Part shown: positions 6,881 to 12,954 of the stretch, piece after piece
Layout: the number at the start of each line of letters is the position of its first letter
Numbering within the stretch: position 1 is the first letter of the stretch
Origin: Alphaproteobacteria bacterium
Lineage (GTDB): Bacteria > Pseudomonadota > Alphaproteobacteria > ATCC43930 > CGMCC-115725
NCBI GenBank assembly: GCA_005888425.1
Contig: VAZF01000206.1
Location: forward strand, 1 to 13,154
DNA: 13,154 bases
Direction of reading: 5' to 3'
The notes under the pieces: model-generated
Databases searched by the model: none
Told to the model about the DNA's origin: nothing
What the model saw: the letters and a program-made list of their open reading frames with translations, nothing else
Program-made: the position numbers and the translations under genes

Positions 6881-7020
6881 GTTCGCCCCTCACTCCGATC
6901 CTCTCCCCGCAGGCGGGGAGAGGGAGATTATTGTGCTGCGGCGACGCTCTTACGATCCCTCGCCCCGCCTGGGGGGAGAGGGTGTCCGAGGCTTAGCCGA
7001 GGACGGGTGAGGGGCGAACT
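6880..7020. repeat. Palindromic intergenic element (RIME/REP-like) between convergent genes
   Basis: A perfect 14-bp terminal inverted repeat, AGTTCGCCCCTCAC (6880-6893) and GTGAGGGGCGAACT (7007-7020), encloses the whole gap. Inside is a strong hairpin, CCTCTCCCC to GGGGAGAGG (about 6900-6923). A degenerate second copy, GGGGGGAGAGGG, lies near 6972. The CTCTCCCCGC...GCGGGGAGAG core is a motif I know from intergenic mosaic elements of Rhizobiales genomes. The ends fall exactly on the last base of the carbamoylase TAA and the first base of the next gene's TGA complement. It may serve as a bidirectional transcription stop for the convergent pair. Confidence 0.8.
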
Positions 7021-7934
7021 CAGCGGCCGGGAAGAACGAGCATCTCCGGTTCGCCCGGCAGGGTTGCGCGCGTCAGCGTCACCGACGGGTCGTTCGCGCG
7101 TTTGACGGTGTAGAACTCGGCGGCGCGCGCCAGAAACTTCTCGAGCGTCGCTTGCGTGAAGACGTGCATCGGCACGGCGATCTTCGGCTTGATCTGCTGC
7201 AACACCGCGATCATGTCGTCTTGGTTCAGCGTGTAGGCGCCGTCGACCGGCACCATGACGACATCAATGGGGCCGAGATCGGCGAGATGCCCGGGCGTCA
7301 GCGTGTGATGCAGATGCCCGAGATGGGCGAGGCACAGATCGGCGACATCGAACACAAAGATCGAGTTGCCGTTGTAGCGCGTGCCCCCAGACCCACCATA
7401 CTCGCGCACATTGGTCGGCACGTTGTGGATCTTGACATCGCGGTAATCGACATGATGCGTCGCGATGCCGCCCGCCGGGTCCCAGCCGCGCAACACGAAT
7501 TTGACGCCCGGCTCGACCGCATCGGTGTAATGCGTCGGATGCGCGTTGTTCATTGTCACGATGTCGGGCGTTACCGGCGCGCGGATCATGTCGTTGTAAT
7601 CGGTGACGATCGTCACGCCTTGCGGGCTCTCAATGAGAAAGCTCGCATGCCCGAGAAAATTCAGCCCGACGCCGCCTTCCGGCCCGGCCGAGGCCAGCCG
7701 CAGCCGCGCCCCTTGGTCCGCCACCGGCCCGCTGCACGCCGCCCACCCAGTTACCGGCGCGATCAGCGCGAGCGCAAAAACGAAAACGCGCTTTAACGCG
7801 GAGGACGCAGTGGCCGCGCTGAGGACGCGGTGTGGAAAAGTCGTCGTCCCGGCGAAGGCCGGGACCCACTTATCAGACGTACGAGCGGCCGAACGGTTGA
7901 TCTCGGCCTTCGGCGGGATGACGTACCAAATCAT
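7020..7934 (-). CDS. Exported metallo-beta-lactamase-fold hydrolase with repeat-derived N-terminus
   Basis: The reading frame from the ATG at 7934 encodes 304 aa. Residues 1-46 are encoded by a palindromic repeat element. Residues 48-66 form a signal-peptide-like segment (KRVFVFALALIAPVTGWAA) followed by C67. From about residue 90 the MBL fold is visible: LGHASFLI (H96), an altered metal motif AHPTHYTD (H132, H135, D138), HLGH (H204/H207), VPVDG (D231) and PMHVF (H257). This resembles the UlaG/RomA-like L-ascorbate-lactonase type MBL group, probably periplasmic. No ATG, GTG or TTG occurs in frame between the repeat and the export signal; the next in-frame GTG (codon 71) would remove that signal. 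AGAGGA about 8 nt before ATG 7934, also inside the element, could serve as ribosome site. The substrate is unknown. The true N-terminus is uncertain. Confidence 0.85.
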   Translation of the reverse strand: MIWYVIPPKAEINRSAARTSDKWVPAFAGTTTFPHRVLSAATASSALKRVFVFALALIAPVTGWAACSGPVADQGARLRLASAGPEGGVGLNFLGHASFLIESPQGVTIVTDYNDMIRAPVTPDIVTMNNAHPTHYTDAVEPGVKFVLRGWDPAGGIATHHVDYRDVKIHNVPTNVREYGGSGGTRYNGNSIFVFDVADLCLAHLGHLHHTLTPGHLADLGPIDVVMVPVDGAYTLNQDDMIAVLQQIKPKIAVPMHVFTQATLEKFLARAAEFYTVKRANDPSVTLTRATLPGEPEMLVLPGR

Positions 7935-7971
7935 CCTCGGCGTCCTCTGCGCATCCTCCGCGTCCTCCGCG
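7797..7971. repeat. Composite nested palindromic element overlapping the MBL gene start
   Basis: Three nested inverted-repeat layers are visible. The outermost is CGCGGAGGACGC (7797-7808) against GCGTCCTCCGCG (7960-7971). The next is GCGCTGAGGACG (7816-7827) against CGTCCTCTGCGC (7941-7952), with one mismatch. The innermost is CGTCGTCCCGGCGAAGGCC (from 7842) against a related inverted copy at 7899-7923. The inner arm itself folds as GTCCCGGC-GAAG-GCCGGGAC (7846-7865). Translations of the inner unit give the VPAKAGTH / WVPAFAGTT strings well known from dispersed palindromic repeats in Proteobacteria. It looks like one repeat type inserted into another. It fills the gap between the TPP-enzyme remnant and the MBL gene. 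Confidence 0.8.
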
Positions 7972-7988
7972 GTGAAGTGTATTTTTTC

Positions 7989-8849
7989 CTACAGCACGAC
8001 TTCGACGAGGAACGGCCCGGGCGAAGCGACCGCGTCGGCGAAGCGCCGGTTGAATTCCTCCATATTCGTGACCCGCGCGCCCGGCACGCCGAGACCGCGC
8101 GCGACCCCGACCCAATCGATGTCGGGCCGCCCCAGATCGAGCATGTCGAGCGCCTTCCGCCCGGGGTTGCCGGCGCCGACATTGGCGAGCTCGCCCTTGA
8201 GGATCTGATAGGTGCGGTTCGAGAACAGGACGGTCGTGATGTCCAGCGCCTCGCGTGCCTGTGTCCACAAGGCCTGCACCGTGTACATCGCGCTGCCATC
8301 GGCCTGCAGCGAGACGACCCGCCGGTCGGGGCAGGCCACCGCCGCGCCGGTCGCGAGCGGCATCCCGAGCCCGATCGAGCCGCCCATGTTCGACATCCAG
8401 TCATGCGGCATCGCCGATTTGGTCGGCGCGAAAAAGCCGCGCCCGGTTGTCACCGCCTCGTCGGCGACGATCGCGTTGTCCGGCAGCAAGGCGCCCAGTG
8501 ATTGGCCGAGCGCCTCCGAGGTGATCGCGCCCGTTGCGGGCGGCGCCGGCTTGTCGTTCGTGACCGGCGCCGGTGTTGCGCGCGCCCCGACCTCGTCGCA
8601 CAGCCATTCCAAGGCCTGGATGTGGTCCTCCTCGGGCCGCGCCAGCACATGCCCCTCGCAGCCCTCCGGGGTCAGTTGGCTCGGCTTGTTCGGGTACGCG
8701 AAAAACGCAACCGGCATTTTCGCGCCGACGAGGATGACGTGCTTCAAGCCGTCGAGCACCTTCAAGGCCTGGTCGACGACATAGGGGATGCGCTCGACCG
8801 ACTCCCGCCCGCGGCCGCGCTGGGTGCGCGCGTTCGAGCCCTGCGCCAT
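7989..8849 (-). pseudogene. TPP-dependent acetolactate-synthase-like enzyme, C-terminal part (frameshifted)
   Basis: This frame carries the end of the central domain and the whole C-terminal TPP-binding domain of an acetolactate synthase/benzoylformate decarboxylase-like enzyme. It opens with MAQGSNARTQRGRGR. It then has HVILVGAKMPVAFFAYPNKP, DNAIVADEAVTTGRGFF and MGGSIGLGMPLATGAAVACP. The Mg/TPP motif reads ADGSAMYTVQALW followed about 25 residues later by SNRTY, where the family has GDG...N(N). The ATG at 8849 is an internal Met of the family, not a natural start. The N-terminal half lies upstream in another frame (9414 to about 8869). Together the pieces total about 475 codons, short of the roughly 510-550 I expect. 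A separate 286-aa protein is unlikely to be active alone, since TPP sites in this family use both the N- and C-terminal domains. Confidence 0.8.
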
Positions 8850-9414
8850 GAGCCGCGCGCTCGCGCGACGGCGCCGCGGGTGTTTCCGCCGGCGGCACCG
8901 CCATCGGGCCAGACCCGTCGTTCCACGCCGTATCGGCCGGCAGGATCAGGCTCGCGATCTGGCCCGGCGGCGTCCGCGCCGCGGCGATCGCGGCGGCACC
9001 GTCCCGGGCGATCGACATCGCATCGGGCGAGGTCTTGACCCAGTGCGAGGAGGGCCGCGCCAGCCCCTCGATATCGGAAGTGAGCGGCGCGTCGTATTGC
9101 CGGTGATAGGTCGCATGGTCGCCGATGATGTTGACCATGCCCGAGGCCGCCTTGTTGGCGTTGTGGATATTGGCGAGCCCGTTGGCGAGCCCCGGCCCGA
9201 GATGCAGCAGGGTCGCGGCCGGGTTGTCGGCCATGCGGTAATAGCCGTCGGCGGCGCCGGTCACGACGCCCTCGAACAGCCCCAGGACGCAGCGCATGCC
9301 GTCGACCCGGTCGAGCGCCGCGACAAAATGCATCTCCGAGGTGCCGGGGTTCGCGAAGCACACATCGACGCCGCCGCCGACCAAGGTCCGCACCAGGCTT
9401 TCCGCGCCGTTCAT
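8401..9414 (-). pseudogene. TPP-dependent acetolactate-synthase-like enzyme, N-terminal part (frameshifted)
   Basis: The frame opens at ATG 9414 with GGAG about 9 nt upstream. About 182 residues match the N-terminal pyrimidine-binding domain of TPP enzymes: FANPGTSEMHFVAALD (20-35), the catalytic glutamate E48 in LFEGVVTGAADGY, LHLGPGLANGLANIHNA and NIIGDHATYH. After PPAETPAAP (about base 8869) the frame continues to 8401 as Arg/Ala-rich nonsense antisense-like sequence, while the homologous protein resumes in another frame near 8858 (ARLMAQGSN). About 50-60 residues that normally open the central domain seem missing between the two. This points to an internal deletion that also shifted the frame, or an assembly error. 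It is last in a minus-strand run below the BrnT operon, 99 bp away. Confidence 0.8.
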
Positions 9415-9468
9415 CCGATCATCTCCGCTCCGGCGAGCCCGCGGCCCGCATCACCACTCGCGCCGCAT

Positions 9469-9481
9469 CCTGCCGGGCAGG
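9469..9481. repeat. Short palindrome between the 121-aa gene and the TPP-enzyme gene
   Basis: CCTGCCGGGCAGG (9469-9481) is a 6-bp inverted repeat around a single base. It lies in the 99-bp gap after the stop of the 121-aa gene (9514) and before the ATG at 9414. It could be an operator or weak stem; there is no T-run. Confidence 0.25.
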
Positions 9482-9513
9482 AACAGGTGGGGCAAGCACC
9501 GTTCGGGAGCTGA

Positions 9514-9879
9514 TTAAAGGCGGCGCCTTGGGTTGTACGGGCTCGATGGATTCACGTCGAGATCGACGATTTCGACGCAGCCCTGCGGTTCCTTGTGGCT
9601 GGAACCGGTGTGCCACGGCCCATCGCGCAGCTCGACATTGCTGAGTCTCGATAACCACAGGCAGCGCCACTCGCCTCCGGGCGGCAGGCCCGATCTGCTC
9701 CGGCCGCCGAACTGATAGGTCAGCGCTTTCTCCTGCCCCCGCGCGTGACCGAGAATGATCGGGCAGAGTTCGCGTGGGAAACCGTCGTACACGCAGACGA
9801 TTTGTTTTCGCTCCGCCATTGCTTGACGGAACAACTCGTAAGTTGGGTTCGGCACAAGCCGTGTCGCCGTTCGATTCAT
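9514..9879 (-). CDS. Uncharacterised 121-aa protein coupled to brnA (possibly WYL-like barrel)
   Basis: The ATG at 9879 overlaps the TGA of the antitoxin gene in an ATGA arrangement, so this is the third cistron of the BrnT operon and probably translationally coupled. I do not recognise a named family, although the motifs look conserved. These are YELFRQAMAERKQIVCVYDG (14-33), PRELCPIILGH (35-45), EKALTYQFGG (50-59), SGLPPGGEWRCLWLS (63-77) and DGPWHTGSSH (86-95). The order 'short helix, R..V.xxYxGxxRxxxPxxLG, then WRxLxL' recalls the small beta-barrel of WYL domains, which sense ligands or nucleic acids; that is only inference. There is no signal peptide or membrane segment. It may be a passenger gene or an accessory regulator of the toxin-antitoxin pair. 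Confidence 0.7.
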   Translation of the reverse strand: MNRTATRLVPNPTYELFRQAMAERKQIVCVYDGFPRELCPIILGHARGQEKALTYQFGGRSRSGLPPGGEWRCLWLSRLSNVELRDGPWHTGSSHKEPQGCVEIVDLDVNPSSPYNPRRRL

Positions 9880-10124
9880 CCAGCCTTCCGCGGTCGCTGA
9901 TCGAGGGCGCGGAGCGCTGATTTGGGCATGCGGTCAAGGATGCGCAGCAAGGCCTGGAGCACCGGGTCGGCGGGCGTGAATTCGCGCTCCTCATTCCGGG
10001 GCGCGAGGTCCGGGTCCTCGTCGATCATCCGCTCGATATCGGCATCTGTGAAGCTGTCGAACTTCTCCTTGTTGAAGCGACCGCCTTCGGCCTTCGCCTG
10101 TTCCAGCGTTTTGCGAACGATCAT
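9876..10124 (-). CDS. brnA: BrnA-like antitoxin lacking a visible ribbon-helix-helix domain
   Basis: This 82-aa acidic protein follows BrnT directly: the BrnT stop and this start overlap by one base (TAATG). The N-terminal half (RFNKEKFDSFTDADIERMIDEDPDLAP, about 16-42) matches the toxin-neutralising part of BrnA antitoxins, typically '..DxDIEAAIADDPDxAP'. Standard BrnA ends with a ribbon-helix-helix segment of the 'KVSIRLDxDVLEWF' type that dimerises and represses the promoter. Here the C-terminus instead reads ADPVLQALLRILDRMPKSALRALDQ, a helix without that signature. It may therefore neutralise toxin but autoregulate differently. The ORF ends in an ATGA overlap with the 121-aa gene. The antitoxin call comes mainly from position and the N-terminal motif. 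Confidence 0.75.
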   Translation of the reverse strand: MIVRKTLEQAKAEGGRFNKEKFDSFTDADIERMIDEDPDLAPRNEEREFTPADPVLQALLRILDRMPKSALRALDQRPRKAG

Positions 10125-10372
10125 TAGAACCTCTCATTCCGCCGCGCGGGCCTTGCGGAGATAATGCGATAATGACCACCCCGGCGCGTATAGACGACGG
10201 TTATGAATTCGCCCTTCACCCGCCCGGTTGCGACGATCCTTTGCTCTCCCCATGGCCGCGCGTCCACGTACTGGCGGATTGGCCCATCAAAGATTTGGAT
10301 CGCGTGCTCGAAGTCAAACCCGTGCTTGGCAAAGTTCTCCTCGTTTTTGTCCTCGTCCCATTCGAGTTCCAT
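10124..10372 (-). CDS. brnT: BrnT-family ribonuclease toxin
   Basis: This 82-aa protein matches BrnT type II toxins, which are RelE-like ribonucleases that stop translation. Visible family motifs are MELEWDEDKNEENFAKHGFDF (1-21, split around KHG at 16-18), IFDGP (27-31), GEQRIVATG (42-50), FITVVYTRR (56-64) and YRIISARPARRNERF (68-82). It is the first gene of a three-gene operon with its antitoxin immediately downstream (1-base overlap). This toxin-first order is usual for brnTA and is autorepressed in known systems. The ATG at 10372 has no strong ribosome site. A TATTAT hexamer (10386-10381 on the minus strand) sits very close upstream, so the transcript may have a very short leader. The integrity of the motifs suggests an active toxin. 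Confidence 0.92.
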   Translation of the reverse strand: MELEWDEDKNEENFAKHGFDFEHAIQIFDGPIRQYVDARPWGEQRIVATGRVKGEFITVVYTRRGGHYRIISARPARRNERF

Positions 10373-10463
10373 CGCGAGGGATAATACCCCAAACCCCGGG
10401 GCGGAAGCTCAATCGGGCATCGAACACATCGACGATAAAATTGCCACAATCGTGTGCTAGCGT

Positions 10464-10489
10464 CCGTCTCGAAACGATAAAGGAGACGG
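10464..10489. repeat. Inverted repeat 1 of the P450 upstream cluster
   Basis: CCGTCTC (10464-10470) pairs perfectly with GAGACGG (10483-10489) across a 12-nt, A-rich loop. It is the first of four stems in 180 bp upstream of the P450. Confidence 0.5.
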
Positions 10490-10493
10490 GGGC

Positions 10494-10526
10494 TCTGGCT
10501 GCAAATCCGCTGCAAATGCAGCCAGA
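10494..10526. repeat. Inverted repeat 2 of the P450 upstream cluster, with alternative pairing
   Basis: TCTGGCTGCA (10494-10503) pairs perfectly with TGCAGCCAGA (10517-10526) around a 13-nt loop. The loop and arms also contain a direct repeat GCTGCAAAT (10499-10507 and 10509-10517). This lets the right arm alternatively form the smaller hairpin GCTGCA-AA-TGCAGC. Two mutually exclusive pairings of one arm are a feature of switching leaders, but they also arise in palindrome relics. Confidence 0.55.
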
Positions 10527-10570
10527 CGAGGGGCAGCGGGATGTTGCGAAAATCGAACGCGCAGGGCGCA

Positions 10571-10602
10571 TTGCATCCGGCGCTCCGACGGAGGCTATGC
10601 AA
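10571..10602. repeat. Inverted repeat 3 of the P450 upstream cluster
   Basis: TTGCAT (10571-10576) pairs with ATGCAA (10597-10602), and CTCCG (10583-10587) pairs with CGGAG (10589-10593) at the tip, leaving an internal loop. A single-base tip suggests a folded DNA/RNA stem with the inner pair slightly opened. Confidence 0.45.
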
Positions 10603-10630
10603 CCCAGGGGAGAACCTCACCTGAAAAGGA

Positions 10631-10644
10631 CCTGCAATTGCAGG
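10631..10644. promoter_or_regulatory. Perfect 14-bp palindrome upstream of P450, operator candidate
   Basis: CCTGCAATTGCAGG (10631-10644) is a perfect uninterrupted 14-bp dyad, 60 bp before the GTG of the P450. Loop-free symmetry of this size is more like a dimeric regulator's operator than an RNA hairpin. No regulator gene is adjacent. Confidence 0.45.
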
Positions 10645-10703
10645 CCGGCGGGATCGGGCCGTGCAATCGGCGATTGGGCACCCTCACGCCGGAAGTCCCG
10701 CTC

Positions 10704-12059
10704 GTGAGCGACATCACGCTGCCGCGCTTTCCGCCGCCCTCGGCCGGGCGCGAAGTGCTGCCGGCGCGCGAATACGCCGCGCTGATGCGGCAGAACGTGC
10801 TGGCCGCGTTCTCCGAGCGCGCCTTCACCGAGGAGGTGCTGGAGCGCCGGCTGTTTGGCCGCGTGCAGCTGACCCTGAACCGCCCGGCCGCGATCCGCCA
10901 TGTGCTGATCGACAATGCCGAGAATTACGCCCGCAGCTCGGCGACAAGGCGGCTCCTCTATCCGATCGCCGGCCGCGGCCTGCTGCTCGCCGAGGGCGAG
11001 GAGTGGCGGGTGCAGCGCCGGACCGTGGCGCCCTCCTTCGCGCCGCGCACCGTGCCGATGGTGGCGCACCATGTCGCCGCCGTCGCCGGTGAGCTGGCCG
11101 AGACGCTCGCGGCTGAAGAGGGCGAGGTCGATCTCGCCGAGCACATGCAGCTTCTCGCGATTGAGATCGCCGGCCGCGCGATGTTCTCGCTCAAGATGGA
11201 GCCCTTTGCGCCGCGCATGCGCGCGCTGTTACAAGATTACGGCGAGCGCCTGGCGCAGCCCTCGCCGTTCGAGATCCTGCTGCCGGCGTGGATCCCGACG
11301 CCGGGCGATGTCGCGCGTTGGCGGTTTCGCCGGCGTTGGCTCGCGCTGATCGGCGCGATCATCGATGCGCGCCAGGCGAAGGGCGCGGCCGGCTTCGGAC
11401 GCGACCTGCTCGATTTGATGGCGAGCGATCCCGAAACCGGCAAGCCCGTCTCGCGGCGCAAGCTCGTCGACCAGGTTGCGACGATGATCGCCGCCGGCCA
11501 TGCGACGACCGCGGTCGCGCTGTTCTGGGCATTCTATCTGTTGGCCGAAACGCCCGCCGTGCAGGAGCGCATCGCGGCGGAGGCGGGCCCGCTCGATCTC
11601 GCCCCGGAGGGCGCCGCCGAGGCCTTGCCGCATCTCGTTTACACCCGCGCCGTCGTGCAGGAGGCATTGCGGCTCTATCCGCCGGCCTACGGCATTTTCC
11701 GCCTCGCGCGGCGGGCCGACGAGGCCGGCGGCGTCGCGGTGCCGAAAGGCGCCATCGTGATGATCGCGCCGTGGCTATTGCACCGGCACAAGACGCTGTG
11801 GACCGAGCCGGACGCGTTCGATCCCGGGCGGTTTTTGCCGGGCGCCCCGCCGCCCGACCGCTTCGCCTATCTGCCGTTCGGCATGGGTCCGCGTGTCTGC
11901 GTCGGTGCGCAATTCGCGCTGACCGAGGCGGTATTAGTATTGGCACGTCTGGTGCGGCAATTCGTGATCAGCCGCGCCGACAACCGGCCGGTCGTCCCGG
12001 TCGCGGCGATCACGGTGCGGCCGGATCATCCGCCGCCGTTCCGGCTGCGGCCGCGCTGA
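10704..12059 (+). CDS. Cytochrome P450 monooxygenase
   Basis: From the GTG at 10704 this is a 451-aa soluble P450 that would hydroxylate or otherwise oxidise a hydrophobic substrate using O2 and electrons from partner proteins. The complete signature set is present: C-helix WRVQR (W101/R105), I-helix AGHATT (about 264-269), ExxR EALR (E320/R323), a FDPGRF meander, and the haem loop FGMGPRVCVG with the thiolate ligand C399. There is no N-terminal membrane anchor and no fused reductase. The GTG has GGAAG 8 nt upstream, better than the in-frame TTG at 10638. The aldo/keto reductase follows 31 bp downstream on the same strand, so the two are probably co-transcribed and may act in sequence on an oxygenated product. 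No ferredoxin or ferredoxin reductase lies in the window. The substrate is unknown. Confidence 0.95.
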   Translation: MSDITLPRFPPPSAGREVLPAREYAALMRQNVLAAFSERAFTEEVLERRLFGRVQLTLNRPAAIRHVLIDNAENYARSSATRRLLYPIAGRGLLLAEGEEWRVQRRTVAPSFAPRTVPMVAHHVAAVAGELAETLAAEEGEVDLAEHMQLLAIEIAGRAMFSLKMEPFAPRMRALLQDYGERLAQPSPFEILLPAWIPTPGDVARWRFRRRWLALIGAIIDARQAKGAAGFGRDLLDLMASDPETGKPVSRRKLVDQVATMIAAGHATTAVALFWAFYLLAETPAVQERIAAEAGPLDLAPEGAAEALPHLVYTRAVVQEALRLYPPAYGIFRLARRADEAGGVAVPKGAIVMIAPWLLHRHKTLWTEPDAFDPGRFLPGAPPPDRFAYLPFGMGPRVCVGAQFALTEAVLVLARLVRQFVISRADNRPVVPVAAITVRPDHPPPFRLRPR

Positions 12060-12090
12060 CCTCCGGCACAAAGGCTGCTAAGAGAGGCGC

Positions 12091-12945
12091 ATGGAATACA
12101 CCACGCTCGGCCGCACCGGCCTCAAGGTCAGCGTCGCCGGTCTCGGCTGCGGCGGCTTTAGCCGCTTGGGGCTCGGCACCGGGAAGAGCGAGACCGACGC
12201 GATCGCGATCATTCGCGCGGCGCTCGATCTCGGGGTCAATCTGTTCGACACCGCGGCCGCCTATGGCACCGAGCCGGTGCTCGGCAAGGCGCTCGCCGGC
12301 GTCCCGCGCGACAAGGTCGTCATCTGCACAAAAGCGCCGTTCGGCATCAGCAATCCCGATTCCCTGCCGGAGCGCGCCGTCGCCAGCCTCGACCGCTCGC
12401 TGAAGGAGCTCGGCACCGATTACATCGATGTCTACCAGCTGCACGGCATCGCGCCGCGCGTCTATGACCACGCGCTGAAAGTGCTGGCGCCGGCATTGTT
12501 GCGCGAACGGGAGAAGGGCAAGTTCCGCTGGCTCGGCATCACCGAGACCTCACCCGGCGATCCCGAGCACCAGATGATCAAGCGCGCGGCACGCGACGGG
12601 GCCTGGGATGTCGTCATGGTCGCGTTCCACATGATGCACCAGAACGCGCGCCGGCACGTCTTTCCGCTGACCCAGGACGATCCGCTCGGTTTTCTCGTTC
12701 ATGAGGGCGGCGCCACCAGCGTCGTCGACGCAGCCTACCGCTTTGTGCGCCACGAGCCCGGTGTCGATGTCGTGTTGTTCGGCACCGGTGATCACGCGCA
12801 TTTGCGCAGCAATATCGCCTCGATCCTGAAGCCGCCTCTGCCCGAGGCTGACCGCGCGCGGCTCGCATCGCTGTTCGGGCATCTTGTCGGGGTCGGGCTC
12901 GACGCGCCGCATCTGTCGCGCGCCGGCCGCGTTACGACTAGCTGA
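12091..12945 (+). CDS. Aldo/keto reductase, apparently shortened internally
   Basis: This 284-aa NAD(P)H-dependent aldo/keto reductase has the catalytic tetrad D53, Y58 (FDTAAAYG), K81 (CTKAPFG) and H118 (QLHG). It begins YTTLGRTGLKVSVAGLGCGG, and the C-terminal part includes DVVLFGTGDHAHLRSNI. GAGAGG precedes the ATG at 12091. The gene lies 31 bp after the P450 and probably shares its transcript. Compared with the longer Rhizobiales relatives I remember (about 320-330 aa), some 40 residues seem missing between HVFPLTQ (to about 195) and DPLGFLVHEGG (from about 197), with the frame kept. That segment follows the substrate-side loops, so activity is uncertain. It converges with the MATE gene, 9 bp between stops. 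Confidence 0.9.
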   Translation: MEYTTLGRTGLKVSVAGLGCGGFSRLGLGTGKSETDAIAIIRAALDLGVNLFDTAAAYGTEPVLGKALAGVPRDKVVICTKAPFGISNPDSLPERAVASLDRSLKELGTDYIDVYQLHGIAPRVYDHALKVLAPALLREREKGKFRWLGITETSPGDPEHQMIKRAARDGAWDVVMVAFHMMHQNARRHVFPLTQDDPLGFLVHEGGATSVVDAAYRFVRHEPGVDVVLFGTGDHAHLRSNIASILKPPLPEADRARLASLFGHLVGVGLDAPHLSRAGRVTTS

Positions 12946-12954
12946 ATGCAGCGG

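Larger units (their letters stand above)
10373..10703. promoter_or_regulatory. Gene-free divergent region between brnT and the P450, rich in inverted repeats
   Basis: These 331 bp carry no supportable gene. They should hold the brnT promoter on the minus strand (a TATTAT hexamer at 10381-10386 is the best -10 candidate, with a CCCCGGGG palindrome at 10395-10402 just upstream). They should also hold the P450 promoter and leader on the plus strand. The right part is dense with inverted repeats, listed separately. The P450 frame is open back to a TTG at 10638, but GGAAG before the GTG at 10704 favours that start and leaves 10638-10703 as leader. Confidence 0.5.

Noticed and set aside
6880..7971. 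Composite transposon carrying the metallo-hydrolase between two repeats
   Set aside because: The two flanking elements differ in sequence, no transposase is present and no target-site duplication is visible; flanking by unrelated palindromes can be chance.
10490..10530. tRNA or known riboswitch in the P450 upstream region
   Set aside because: No T-loop GGTTCGA-type sequence, acceptor pairing or conserved riboswitch core could be matched; reported only as inverted repeats.
10638..10703. N-terminal extension of the P450 from a TTG start
   Set aside because: TTG is a poorer start and the GTG at 10704 has GGAAG at good spacing; the extension would also pass over the end of a perfect palindrome.
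11288..12403. Long plus-strand frame spanning the P450 and the start of the aldo/keto reductase
   Set aside because: Arg/Ala/Gly-rich composition and full overlap with two genes of clear family identity; this is a GC-rich shadow.
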